From NCBI RefSeq assembly GCF_030538655.1, contig NZ_JAUNTO010000007.1, positions 1 through 64,000 on the forward strand: a DNA stretch of 64,000 nt, in the 5' to 3' direction. Origin of the DNA: Paracoccus sp. (in: a-proteobacteria) (GTDB lineage: Bacteria; Pseudomonadota; Alphaproteobacteria; Rhodobacterales; Rhodobacteraceae). The position numbers and the translations under genes are program-made. The stretch's first letter is position 1. The number at the start of each line of letters is the position of its first letter. Under the pieces are notes generated by a model. The model did no database searches. It was given only the letters and a program-made list of their open reading frames with translations, and was not told the DNA's origin. This document shows, piece after piece, positions 21,021 to 29,965 of this stretch.

Positions 21021-21836
21021 ATGGAACGACTTCAATCCGCGATCGCCAAGGCCCGTGCATCGCGTCAGGAACTGACCAGCGGTCCTGCAAGCCCCGCTGC
21101 CGCCCCTGTGGCCGTGTCCGAAACCGTGACCGAGGCGTGGGACGCATTGCGTGAAATTCCGATCAGCGATGAAATGCTGATCGACAACCGCATCGTTTCT
21201 GTCGGCAAGGGCAGCGAGGCGATCGAATTCGACAAGCTGCGCACCCGCGTTCTGCACAGGATGCAGGGCAAGGGCTGGACACGTCTGGCCATCACCTCGC
21301 CCGGCCCGTCCTGCGGCAAAAGCACCATCGCGCTGAACCTTGGCTTTGGCCTGGCCCGGCAAGAGGGTGCGCGCGTTATGGTCATCGAACTGGACATGCG
21401 CCGCCCGTCATTCCGCAAAATTCTGGGCATCCAGAACGGCTTTGATTTTTCGCGCGCTTTGGCCGGTGTCGCCGCGCCCGAAGATCATCTGTTCCGCCCG
21501 CGTCCCAACATGGCCATCGGCCTGACCGCGCGCGTATCCGAATCGGCAGAGTTGCTGCAATCCGGCGTTCTGGCTGATGCGATTGACCAGATTCAGGCGC
21601 GGTATCAGCCGACAATCATCATCTTTGACCTGCCGCCTTTCAAGGTCAGCGATGACACCATGAGCTTTATGGACAAGACGGATTCGGTAATGATTATCGC
21701 CGCCGCCGGTCAGACCTCGATTGAGGACCTGGACGAATGCGAACGCGAACTGGCCAGCCAGACCGAAGTTCTGGGCGTCGTGCTGAACAAATGCCGCCAT
21801 CAGGGGGCGGACAGCCAATATTATTACTATGGATGA
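21021..21836 (+). CDS. CpsD/CapB-type tyrosine kinase of the polysaccharide locus
   Basis: A 271-residue stand-alone BY-kinase. Walker A is PGPSCGKST, Walker A' is MVIELDMRRPS, and Walker B is IIIFDLPP. The C-terminus ends in a tyrosine cluster, QYYYYG, the usual autophosphorylation tail that controls oligomerisation with the Wzz partner. The kinase domain is separate from the membrane protein, as in Gram-positive and XrtA-linked systems. A GGAAAGGA site precedes the ATG. It is the last gene of the ATPase-Wzz-kinase operon. Confidence 0.92.
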   Translation: MERLQSAIAKARASRQELTSGPASPAAAPVAVSETVTEAWDALREIPISDEMLIDNRIVSVGKGSEAIEFDKLRTRVLHRMQGKGWTRLAITSPGPSCGKSTIALNLGFGLARQEGARVMVIELDMRRPSFRKILGIQNGFDFSRALAGVAAPEDHLFRPRPNMAIGLTARVSESAELLQSGVLADAIDQIQARYQPTIIIFDLPPFKVSDDTMSFMDKTDSVMIIAAAGQTSIEDLDECERELASQTEVLGVVLNKCRHQGADSQYYYYG

Positions 21837-21941
21837 TGCTGCGCCGCGCCGTTCTGGCGTGGCAGGCAATCCCGCCATCAACCACAAGATGCGCATCTAA
21901 TTTGCTGATTGTCAGTGGTGGTTGGATTGCGGCTAAAATGT

Positions 21942-22016
21942 TGGAGCGGGTGATCGGGATCGAACCGACGACATTCAGCTTGGGAAGCTGACGTTCTACC
22001 ACTGAACTACACCCGC
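21942..22016 (-). tRNA. tRNA-Gly(CCC)
   Basis: A complete tRNA on the minus strand: acceptor GCGGGTG paired with CACCCGC, anticodon loop TTCCCAA (anticodon CCC), T-arm GGTTCGATCCC and an encoded CCA at 21944-21942. It begins about 100 bases past the kinase gene. No sign of an inserted element at its 3' end. Confidence 0.97.
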
Positions 22017-22426
22017 AGCGGGGCAGGGAATAGCCCAAGCTATCGCCCTGTGCAAGATGTCAGGCGATCATTCCGTGCCGTTTGCGAACATGATGCCGTT
22101 TTATGCGCAAAGCTTGCGGATGAGTGACGGGGGATGCGAATGTGGGTGATCTACAGGTGAAAAGGGGGACAGCAAGCAGGCGTTGATGGGGACAGATGCG
22201 ATGCAAATGGGGCTGACAGGGCAGATGGCGCACCCCATTCCAATATCCCCAGAATGCCGGCAATGGGCCGCGCCCCCGACACCCCGGCTTGTCCCCGCGT
22301 GTCCTCCGCCGGCCCTATGCTTAAAAATACGGCAAAATTTACTTCATCATGCGGCTGATCTTGCTGCCAATCGACATGGTGACACGTCCGCTCTAATTTG
22401 ATCGGGTTGCGCACGGGGCGGTGTGG
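22017..22426. other. Intergenic region between tRNA-Gly and a GlxA-type gene
   Basis: About 410 bases in which I see no convincing gene, repeat or RNA. It must contain the promoters of tRNA-Gly (minus) and of the regulator gene (plus), but neither could be pinned down. Confidence 0.4.
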
Positions 22427-23398
22427 ATGAACATGGAATATGTTGCCAAAGGCGTGGTTCATGTGCCCGTCCGACAGGACGGGCCGCCCGCGCGTGTCGT
22501 GTTTTTGTTGCTGCCCCGGTTCTCGCTGTTGGCGTTTTCGGCGGCGCATGAGGTGCTGCGGATCGCCAACCAACTGACGGCGCGGCAGTTGTTCGAATGG
22601 CAGATTTTGTCGGTTGATGGCGGGCCGGTTGCCTCGTCCGGTGGGTTGATCGTGCAGCCAACCGGCACGCTGGACGATCTGGCGCCTGGCGCGATGGTCT
22701 TTGTCTGCGGCGGGGTGCAGCCGGAATCGGCGGTCAGCCGCAAGGTCAGCGACTGGCTGCGCCGCCAATGGCGCAGTGGCGAGGTTGTGGGCGGGCTTTG
22801 CACCGGCGCTTATGCGCTGGCGCGTGCAGGGCTGTTGGCTGGACGGCGGTTTACGCTACATTGGGAAAACATCGCGCCCTTTCGCGCCAGCCATCCTGGG
22901 CTGGAGCCGGTCGAGCAATTATATTGCATGGACGGCCGCATCTGGACCTGTGCGGGCGGTGCAGCGGCTGCGGATCTGTTCATCACCATGCTGCGCCGCC
23001 GCCACGGTGACCGATTGGCCGATGCCGTTTTATCAATGAGTCTACACGGCCATCAGCGCGCCGGCGAACAGTTTCAGCGTCGCCCCCTGCCGCCCAGCCT
23101 GCGTCCCGGCGACCGCTTTACTGCCGTGATGAGCGATATTGAAGCCAACCTGGCCGATATAACCGAGGTGGGTGATCTGGCCGGTCGGCATGGGTTTTCG
23201 CGGCGACAGGTCGAGCGGCTGTTTCGACGCCATTTCAGCCAATCCCCGCGCGAGCATCTGACCGCGTTGCGATTGCAGCGGGCGCGGGCCTTGATGACGG
23301 AAACCGGACTAAGCCGGGCCGAAATTGCGCAAAGCTGCGGTTTTTCCTCAAGCAGCCAGATGATGCGCGCGATGCGCCGCAGCACCCCGCAGGAATAG
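22427..23398 (+). CDS. GlxA family transcriptional regulator (AraC type)
   Basis: A regulator of about 323 residues. The N-terminal two thirds are a DJ-1/PfpI-like ligand-binding domain (VVFLLLPRFSLLAFSAAHEVLRIAN, GGLCTGAYALARAGLL), and the C-terminus is an AraC-type double helix-turn-helix (LAGRHGFSRRQVERLFRRHF, then RAEIAQSCGFSSSSQMMRA). Members regulate choline, carnitine and related catabolic genes. The second helix-turn-helix ends abruptly and the protein lacks the usual YR-x-x-FG tail. GTG 22421, ATG 22427 and ATG 22433 are all possible starts. It converges on the DUF1489 gene with five bases between. Confidence 0.88.
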   Translation: MNMEYVAKGVVHVPVRQDGPPARVVFLLLPRFSLLAFSAAHEVLRIANQLTARQLFEWQILSVDGGPVASSGGLIVQPTGTLDDLAPGAMVFVCGGVQPESAVSRKVSDWLRRQWRSGEVVGGLCTGAYALARAGLLAGRRFTLHWENIAPFRASHPGLEPVEQLYCMDGRIWTCAGGAAAADLFITMLRRRHGDRLADAVLSMSLHGHQRAGEQFQRRPLPPSLRPGDRFTAVMSDIEANLADITEVGDLAGRHGFSRRQVERLFRRHFSQSPREHLTALRLQRARALMTETGLSRAEIAQSCGFSSSSQMMRAMRRSTPQE

Positions 23399-23403
23399 CG
23401 GGG

Positions 23404-23826
23404 TCAGATCAGCCCGACATCGGCCAGCGCGGCGGCCAGTTTCGGTGGCAGCGGGCTTTCTGATCCGCGCCCGGTGGGCAGATCGGGCGGGGCCTCGGCA
23501 CCGGGCAGATAGCGCCAGCCCTGAAAGGCGCGACGCGGGACGGCGACAGTGCGCATGATCTGCCGGTCAAGGATCAGCCCGCAACGGCGGATGCCGTCGG
23601 CACCGATCCGTTCCTCGAAACCCAGTAACCGTTGGCGGGCCAGCATTAACCCCTTGAAAACCCAATAGATCGATCCATCAGGCAGCAATTCGCTTTCGCG
23701 TTTGGGCCACATTCGGGTGACATGGCAGGCCGGGCCATCGCCCCAGCGACCGGCCTGCCATTGGGCCAGTTCTTCGGGGCTGTCGCAGCCAACACACAGC
23801 TTGGCGATGTTCAGGGGGGCGGTCAT
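23404..23826 (-). CDS. DUF1489 family protein
   Basis: A 140-residue protein of the uncharacterised DUF1489 family, common in alphaproteobacteria. The typical start MTAPLNIAKLCVGCDSPEEL and the RESELLPDGSIYWVFKGLMLARQ and RTVAVPRRAFQGWRYL segments are present. It has no signal peptide or membrane helix, so it is probably cytoplasmic. It lies downstream of the OmpA-like envelope gene on the same strand after about 43 bases and may be co-transcribed. Its function is unknown. Confidence 0.85.
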   Translation of the reverse strand: MTAPLNIAKLCVGCDSPEELAQWQAGRWGDGPACHVTRMWPKRESELLPDGSIYWVFKGLMLARQRLLGFEERIGADGIRRCGLILDRQIMRTVAVPRRAFQGWRYLPGAEAPPDLPTGRGSESPLPPKLAAALADVGLI

Positions 23827-23869
23827 TGGGGCAAGATAGGGCCACCGAGGCGCAGCGGCAAGGTGCGGC

Positions 23870-25450
23870 TTAGCGTTCGGTCAGTTTCAGCTCAATCCGC
23901 CGGTTCAGGGCGCGGCCTTCGGCGGTATCCTCGGGCGCGACGGGGCGGGTGTCGGCAAAGCCGGTGGGGGCCAGACGATCCGCCGGAAAGCCCAGGCTGC
24001 CGGTCATGTAACGCACCACGGCGAGTGCCCGTGCCTGACTGAGTTCCCAGTTGTCGCGATACCGCCCCGTGCCAGACAGCGGCAGATTGTCGGTGTGTCC
24101 GTCCACCCGGATAATCCAGTCAATTTCCGGAGGAATATCCTGTGAAATGCTGGTCAGCATCTCGGCGACGTTGCGGATCTGCGCCTGCCCTTCGGATGAC
24201 AAACTGGCCTCGCCTGTCTGAAACAGGACACTGGAATCAAAAACAAAACGGTCGCCGACGATGCGCACGCCCTGACGCCCCTCAAGGATTTGCGACAACC
24301 GGCCAAAGAACTCCGACCGATAGCGGGCCAGATCGCGGGCCTCGGTTTCGGCGCGGGTTCGCGCCTCGGTTTCAAGGGCAAGGCGGCGGTCCTTTTCTTC
24401 GGCAGCCAACAGCAGGGCGGCGTTCAGTTGGGTGCCCAGATCCTGCACCCGCAGTTCGGCGGCGCGCTGTTCGTCGCCGCTGGCGTCCAGCGCGGCCTGA
24501 AGTCGGCCCAGATCTGCGTTCAGAGCGGAAACCTGTTCATTCAGCAAGGCAACGCGGCGCTGCCCCTCGGCTGACAGGGTTTGTTCCTGTGCCAGTTGAT
24601 CCTGTGCCGCGGCCAGCAGGGCGGCCCGCGTCTCTGCCTCGGTTGCGCGTTCGGCGGCGGCGCGGGCATCATCGGTCAATTGATCCTGCGCGGCGCGGGC
24701 GGCGGCCAGCAGAGTCAGCGTTTCTTCGGCTTGCTTGCGGCTTTCTTCCAGTGCCAGCGTCATTGCGGTCAGCTCGGCATCCGCCCCTTGCAATCGCTCG
24801 CGCAATGCCTGCGCTGCGGCGGTATCGGTCAGGCGTTCGGCCTCGGCCTGCGAAAGACGGGCCTGCATTTCATCCTGCGCCTGTTCGCCGCGCTGACGCA
24901 GATCGGCGATCAGCGCCAGCAGGGCATCATGGCGTGCGGCGGCCAGACGCGCCTGTTCGGCCTGCGCGTCAATTTCCGACCGCGCCGCAGCCACCGCCAG
25001 TTCAGCGGCCGAGGCGCGGCTGGTGGTTTCGTCCAACTGCCCCTGCAACTGCTGGCGGTCGCTGCGGTCCTGTTCGCGCGCGGCGATCAGCGCGGCGACC
25101 TCGGCTTCGAAATCGGTGAGGCGGCTGCGGCTGGTGGCCAGATCGTTGGTCAGTTGCGCCACCTCGGCGCTGTGGGCGCGCGCCTGATCCTGCGATAGCG
25201 ACAGGGCCGCGCCCAGTTCCGACACCCGCGCGCCCAGCCGGGCAAGCTGCGTGTCGCGTTCGTCGATTTCCTGTTCCTGCGTGCTGATGGTGTTGTCCTG
25301 CACGGTGATCCGTTCGCGCAACAGGGACTGCACGACGATGAACACCGTCAGCAGAAAGATCAGCACCATCAGCAGCGCCGTCATCGCATCGACATAGCCG
25401 GGCCAGATCGTGCTGGCAAAACGGTTGCCGCTGTTGCGACCCAGTGCCAT
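23870..25450 (-). CDS. Membrane-anchored coiled-coil OmpA/MotB-like protein
   Basis: A 526-residue protein with one transmembrane helix near residues 22-44 (ALLMVLIFLLTVFIVV), a very long Ala/Glu/Arg-rich coiled coil (about 50-390) and a C-terminal OmpA-like peptidoglycan-binding domain (FDSSVLFQTGEASLS, RVDGHTDNLP, LSQARALAVVRYM, NRRIELKLTE). The layout is that of a MotB/TolR-like stator partner with a long periplasmic spacer. The gene begins one base after the ExbB/MotA-like gene, its evident partner. Together they may form an ion-driven or structural envelope complex; the role is unknown. Confidence 0.88.
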   Translation of the reverse strand: MALGRNSGNRFASTIWPGYVDAMTALLMVLIFLLTVFIVVQSLLRERITVQDNTISTQEQEIDERDTQLARLGARVSELGAALSLSQDQARAHSAEVAQLTNDLATSRSRLTDFEAEVAALIAAREQDRSDRQQLQGQLDETTSRASAAELAVAAARSEIDAQAEQARLAAARHDALLALIADLRQRGEQAQDEMQARLSQAEAERLTDTAAAQALRERLQGADAELTAMTLALEESRKQAEETLTLLAAARAAQDQLTDDARAAAERATEAETRAALLAAAQDQLAQEQTLSAEGQRRVALLNEQVSALNADLGRLQAALDASGDEQRAAELRVQDLGTQLNAALLLAAEEKDRRLALETEARTRAETEARDLARYRSEFFGRLSQILEGRQGVRIVGDRFVFDSSVLFQTGEASLSSEGQAQIRNVAEMLTSISQDIPPEIDWIIRVDGHTDNLPLSGTGRYRDNWELSQARALAVVRYMTGSLGFPADRLAPTGFADTRPVAPEDTAEGRALNRRIELKLTER

Positions 25451-25451
25451 G

Positions 25452-26834
25452 TCATGCCCCGCCGCGATGATGTGGGCCGGGCGGCAGCAGGTCGTCGCGG
25501 AACGGATCGTTGAATCGCGCGGCCCGGACCGCCCGCGTCAGCACCAGCAGGTCGGATCGCAATTCGGACAGCATTTCCTCGCGTCCGTCGTTCAGGTCGA
25601 TGACCAGCCGGTGCAGCGCAGCCTCGACGCCGGACAGGTCTGGCGGGGCAGGGCGCGCGGATTCGGTGGCAGCGATCAGCCTTTCCTGCAAAGCGGCCAA
25701 CCGGTCCTGCCCGGCGATCAGACGGTCTTGCGCATCGGCCAGCCGGTTCAGCGTGTCGGCCAGTGCGGCGGCGCGGGCGATGGCGGCCTCGGCCTCGCTG
25801 CCACTGCGCCGGGCCAGCGCATCGACACCCTGCGCCACCAGCAATACCCGTTCATCAGCCTGCGCGGCACCTTCGTCGCGGATGGCGTCGCGTTCGATCT
25901 GGAATTCGGCCCAGCGTTCCATCTGGCTGCCAAGCTGTTCCAGAAAGCCGGTAATTTCGGCCTGATCGGGCGCTTCGCCTTCGGTCGCGGCAAGGCTGAT
26001 GCGGGTAAAGCCCGACATCCATTCCTCTAGCTCGCGGTAAAAGCGGTTCTGGCCGTGGCTGGCGAACAGGTCCAGCAGGCCGACGACCAGCGACCCGGCC
26101 AGCCCCAGCAGCGATGATGAAAAGGCGGTCGCCATGCCGCCAAGCTGGCTTTCCAGCCCGCCCATCAGCTTGTCGAACAGGTCCATCGCGGTCTGCCCCT
26201 CTTGCGGGGCGAGGGCGCGGATGGTTTCGACGATGGCGGGCACGGTCGAGGCAAGGCCATAGAACGTGCCCAAAAGGCCAAGGAAAATCAGCAGGTTTGA
26301 CAGATAACGGGTAATATCGCGCGATTCCTCGATCCGGGTGGCGACGGATTCAAGGATCGAGCGTGCCGCCACGGTCGAAATCGCCCCGCCCGCTGGCCCG
26401 CCCGCGCCCAGCAGTGCGGCCAGCGGTGCCAGCAGGCGCGGGGCCTGATCGGCGCTGCCATCGGGCCGGGTTGCGGTGCCCTTGTCACTGGCGGCGCGGC
26501 GTCGTGCGGCAAAGCGTTCGATCCAGCTGACCGATTGCACCAGTTGCGCGACCTGCCACAGACAGGCCAGCAGCCCCAGCACAAAGACCGACAGAATCAG
26601 CCCGTTCAGCCAGCGGTTTGCCAGAAAGATCGGCAGGATGCGCCCATAGGCGAACCAGCCGCCCACCGCGACCAGCGCCAGCACGATCAGCATCAGTACG
26701 ATCTGCCGCACCGGCTGGGAAAACTGCGGGCGCATCGGAGTCATCGCAGCGGGGCGTTGTCCGGCGGTCAGGCGCAGGCGCGCCGCCGATCCTGCGGCGC
26801 CGCCGGGCGGCCGGGCGGAGGTGGGGTCGGTCAC
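25452..26834 (-). CDS. ExbB/MotA-like membrane protein
   Basis: A 460-residue membrane protein. Two hydrophobic segments lie at about 45-66 and 75-98. The MotA/TolQ/ExbB-like region with two further helices is at about 170-265 (LSNLLIFLGLLGTFYGLA, GMATAFSSSLLGLAGSLVVGLL). A C-terminal helical region of about 190 residues is probably cytoplasmic. It lies one base before the OmpA-like gene. In canonical ExbB the C-terminal tail is short; the long tail here is unusual. A role as proton-channel half of the pair is inferred from family and context. Confidence 0.85.
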   Translation of the reverse strand: MTDPTSARPPGGAAGSAARLRLTAGQRPAAMTPMRPQFSQPVRQIVLMLIVLALVAVGGWFAYGRILPIFLANRWLNGLILSVFVLGLLACLWQVAQLVQSVSWIERFAARRRAASDKGTATRPDGSADQAPRLLAPLAALLGAGGPAGGAISTVAARSILESVATRIEESRDITRYLSNLLIFLGLLGTFYGLASTVPAIVETIRALAPQEGQTAMDLFDKLMGGLESQLGGMATAFSSSLLGLAGSLVVGLLDLFASHGQNRFYRELEEWMSGFTRISLAATEGEAPDQAEITGFLEQLGSQMERWAEFQIERDAIRDEGAAQADERVLLVAQGVDALARRSGSEAEAAIARAAALADTLNRLADAQDRLIAGQDRLAALQERLIAATESARPAPPDLSGVEAALHRLVIDLNDGREEMLSELRSDLLVLTRAVRAARFNDPFRDDLLPPGPHHRGGA

Positions 26835-26914
26835 GGCAAGGCCCTTTGGTCTTGTGGCATTGGGGCAAGTGTGGCCCGGATCGGCGCAGATGCCAAGCGC
26901 GCTGAAAGGCCGGG

Positions 26915-27472
26915 TTAATATGACAGTCTGTCGCTGCCGGACAGCAATTGGCGCACGGCGTCGGATAGTTCATCCATGCTTTCGTCGGCCAGCCCGATCT
27001 GCGCCAGATGGCGGGCCGTGTTGAACAGGTAATCGGCGTTCGGCCCGCGTCGGCCATGGGCCAGTGCGATGATCTGTGCCTGTTCCGGCGCAGCCAGCCC
27101 GCCCGCATATTGCCAATGATCCCGTCGCATCACATAGGCCAGTGCCTGCACCTCTCTCCCGTCCTCCAGCGTCAGCGGCACCAGCGCCTCGGCATAGGCT
27201 TCTGTCACCAGTTCGCGGGCACGCAGGGCGGCGATGATGTCGTCATGCCCGCCTTCGGGGATGCGCAGCGCCAGCCCGGTGCAATGGGCCGACCGATCCG
27301 GGTCAAGCCCCAGCACAAGGCCGGGGCGGTCGGGTGTGCCGCGATGTTCGATCGAGCGCAGGCAAAAGCTGCGGGCATACCCTTCCAGCCGGGCGCGGAC
27401 GGTTTCGGACGGATCGAAGCCGGGATCCCACATCAGCGAGCCGTAACCGAAAACCCATGAAATCCTGTGCAT
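26915..27472 (-). CDS. ChaC-like gamma-glutamylcyclotransferase
   Basis: A 185-residue protein of the ChaC family, which degrades glutathione to 5-oxoproline and Cys-Gly. The glutamyl-binding loop VFGYGSLMWDPGF is at residues 7-19, followed by SIEHRGTPDRPGLVLGL and ALAYVMRRDHWQYAGGL. The length is typical of ChaC. The start is the ATG directly before the GYGSL motif. It is a stand-alone gene between the envelope pair and the Hint-domain gene on the same strand. Confidence 0.88.
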   Translation of the reverse strand: MHRISWVFGYGSLMWDPGFDPSETVRARLEGYARSFCLRSIEHRGTPDRPGLVLGLDPDRSAHCTGLALRIPEGGHDDIIAALRARELVTEAYAEALVPLTLEDGREVQALAYVMRRDHWQYAGGLAAPEQAQIIALAHGRRGPNADYLFNTARHLAQIGLADESMDELSDAVRQLLSGSDRLSY

Positions 27473-27599
27473 TTGCGCCGTCCTTTCCGCGCCGGCAGAT
27501 TAGGGCAGCGCCGCGCCGGATAAAAGGCCCTGTCGGCGGGGGCGGCGCCCAAAGGTGGGTATCGGGTCAAGCAACAAGCGGCTGGTGGTTGACGTGGGG

Positions 27600-28769
27600 T
27601 TACAGCGCCTCGACCAGTTGTCGGCCTTTGCGGCCAAGGCGTTCGGCCAGTTTGCGACCCTCGCGTCCGTTCAGGATGTGCCGGGCGGGGGTGGGGCTGT
27701 GATCGGGGCGGGCCAGCTCCGGGAACAGCGTCACCACCTCGGCCCGGCCTGCTGCCCCTAGCCCTTTCAGTGCCTGTGGCCCGGTCAGCAGGCTTTCGGC
27801 CCATGCGGCATTGGCGCGCACGATTTCGTGGCGCGGAAACAGCAGGTGCCAGTATTCGACGCCCTGCGGCGGATTCAGCGCCGTAATGCCCGGCAGGCCC
27901 AGCAGATGCTTGGCGGCGACCAGCACTTCGGGCTGGCCGAACATGCGCTGCGCGATGACCGAGCGCACCAGAACCCGGTGCTGCGGCGAGACGATCAGGT
28001 CGCGGTTGGGGGTGCCTTGGCCCAATGCGCCGACGCTGATACGGATCGGACGCAGGTTTGGTTGCTGATCCAGCCGCGCGGCGTCAACCGGTGTGCCGCG
28101 CACCCATGACAGCGGTTGCAGCCCGTGATCGTAGGTGCGGATCAGATCGCCCGCGCGCAGTGTCTCGACCGGGCACGGGCCGGTGGCGGTGTCGATCAGC
28201 GTTCCGGCGGCAAAGCAATCGACGCTGGTCAGCGGTGCATAGGGCAGGCTGTAGTGCCCCGGCCCGAAGGTCGGTCGTTCCCTGATGGTAAACCCCGCCG
28301 TCGGGTCAAAGCTCGGGAAAGTGATGTTGCCGTCTGTATCTCTGTTCGCCAGCGGCAGAACCATAAGCGAATAGCGGTCCCCCACCAGCGTGCCGATAGA
28401 ATCGTCACCGGGCAGATGCGGAAAACTGACCGCAAAGCGGTTGCCATTGTCGTCAACCAGAACCCGGTAAAAGCTGAAGGTCATCAGCGTTCCCTGCGGC
28501 AGTGTTTCTGCTGACGTTCCCGAACCCAGCGTCAGGGGCTTGCTGAGGTATTGCTCGGTTTCTGGCTGGGGCTGATACCGCTCGACCATCGCGGTATTTT
28601 CCAGCATCGGGTCGCTGTCATACAGATACATCGTGTCGATTCTGCTATCCGACAGGTCTGCCCGCTGACCTGTGTAACGATCCCCCCAAGGTGCATGACG
28701 GGTCACGACAGAGGTGTTTGTGATGGGAATTTGCCTGTCGAACGTCAGAATCGTGATGTGACGGATCAT
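27600..28769 (-). CDS. Hint-domain protein (Rhodobacteraceae type)
   Basis: A 389-residue protein. The first ~180 residues are of unknown fold (beta-rich, with FYRVLVDDNGNRFAVSFP). A Hint domain, the autoprocessing fold shared by inteins and hedgehog proteins, follows from Cys185: CFAAGTLIDTATGPCPVETL, then RAGDLIRTYDHG and LIVSPQHRVLV. The thiol-nucleophile cysteine and the block B SPQHR motif are present. No C-terminal splicing junction (His-Asn before Cys/Ser) is seen, so self-splicing is unlikely, but N-terminal bond cleavage is possible. Such proteins are frequent in Rhodobacteraceae and have no established role. No signal peptide is evident. Confidence 0.85.
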   Translation of the reverse strand: MIRHITILTFDRQIPITNTSVVTRHAPWGDRYTGQRADLSDSRIDTMYLYDSDPMLENTAMVERYQPQPETEQYLSKPLTLGSGTSAETLPQGTLMTFSFYRVLVDDNGNRFAVSFPHLPGDDSIGTLVGDRYSLMVLPLANRDTDGNITFPSFDPTAGFTIRERPTFGPGHYSLPYAPLTSVDCFAAGTLIDTATGPCPVETLRAGDLIRTYDHGLQPLSWVRGTPVDAARLDQQPNLRPIRISVGALGQGTPNRDLIVSPQHRVLVRSVIAQRMFGQPEVLVAAKHLLGLPGITALNPPQGVEYWHLLFPRHEIVRANAAWAESLLTGPQALKGLGAAGRAEVVTLFPELARPDHSPTPARHILNGREGRKLAERLGRKGRQLVEAL

Positions 28770-28874
28770 TCTGCCCCCCTGTCATTCATCGCGGATTTAC
28801 CGCTGTTGACAGAGGATTAACGGGGCACGGTTAAGAGCAGGTTAACGCTGGTCTGAAAGCCGGCGCAGATGCGG

Positions 28875-29837
28875 TCAGTCGCCGCCCATGCCACGCTCAC
28901 GATAGGGGGTGCTGCCATATTGTGCGCGGTAGCATTTCGAAAAATGCGACGGGCTGGAAAAGCCGCAGGCCAGTGCGACCTCGATGATGGTCAGATCGGT
29001 CTGCATCAGCAGGTTGCGCGCCCGTCCCAGCCGGGTTTCCATGTAATACCGCTTGGGGCTGCGGTTCAGATAGCGGCGGAACAGCCGCTCCAGTTGCCGC
29101 GTGGACATGCCTGCATCGGCGGCCAGATCAGCCGGGCTGATGGGTTCCTCAAGGTTTTCCTCCATCCGGGCGATAACAGCGGCAAGGCGCGGGTGGCGCA
29201 CGCCGATGCGGGTGGGGATCGACAGGCGCTGACGGTCCTGCCCGGTGCGGATGCCGGTGTGCAGCAACTGGTCGGCCACATCGGCAGCCAGCGGGTCGCC
29301 GTGATCCTCGGCGATCAGATGCAGCATCAGATCTATGGACGAGGTGCCGCCCGCTGCCGTTACCCGGTTACCATCATGCACAAAGACCGAGCGGTAAAGA
29401 TCAACCTTGGGGAAGGCTTCGGCAAATCCGTCGTGGTTTTCCCAGTGAATCGTCGCCCGCCGCCCGTCCAGCAGCCCCGCCCGCGCCAGCAGCCACGCGC
29501 CGGTGCAGACGGCCCCTATCTGCGCCCCGCCACGGGCCATGCGCCGCAAAAAGGCCAGTGTGGGTTTGTTGGCGGCCTGAGACACGTCAAGGCCGCCGCA
29601 GACGATGACCGTTTCATCGCGGGCGGGTTCGACGCTCAGATCCGTATCCAGCGCGATGCGGGCGCCGTTGGAGCAGGTGGCGTGATCGCCGCCCTCGCCC
29701 ACCAGCCGCCAGTCATACAGTCGTCGCCCCGATGCGCGATTGGCCAGCCGCAACGGCTCGATCGCGGCAGCAAAGGGCATCATCGTAAAGCGGTTCAGCA
29801 GCAAAAAGGTAAAGCGGCGCGGTCGGTTGGCGTCCAT
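28875..29837 (-). CDS. GlxA family transcriptional regulator (GbdR/CdhR-like)
   Basis: A 320-residue regulator with an N-terminal DJ-1/PfpI-like domain ([40 protein letters not shown]) and a C-terminal AraC-type DNA-binding domain ([43 protein letters not shown]). It resembles regulators of glycine betaine and carnitine catabolism in Pseudomonas and relatives; no such catabolic genes are in the window. The ATG at 29837 follows a GAGAG site; a GTG at 29846 is an alternative. It is divergent from class II DAHP synthase. Confidence 0.9.
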   Translation of the reverse strand: MDANRPRRFTFLLLNRFTMMPFAAAIEPLRLANRASGRRLYDWRLVGEGGDHATCSNGARIALDTDLSVEPARDETVIVCGGLDVSQAANKPTLAFLRRMARGGAQIGAVCTGAWLLARAGLLDGRRATIHWENHDGFAEAFPKVDLYRSVFVHDGNRVTAAGGTSSIDLMLHLIAEDHGDPLAADVADQLLHTGIRTGQDRQRLSIPTRIGVRHPRLAAVIARMEENLEEPISPADLAADAGMSTRQLERLFRRYLNRSPKRYYMETRLGRARNLLMQTDLTIIEVALACGFSSPSHFSKCYRAQYGSTPYRERGMGGD

Positions 29838-29965
29838 GGCTCTCACGGGCAGGGATTTGTGACAGATCAGCAGGGAACAGCCGTATGCGCAAGAGGGGGC
29901 GAACCCTTTCCCTTGCTCGCGCCATGGCCTATATACGCCAAGATTTTATGATCGGAGGACGTATC

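Noticed and set aside
27600..28769. Intein within a host protein
   Set aside because: The Hint domain has no C-terminal splice junction and no host protein sequence continues after it.
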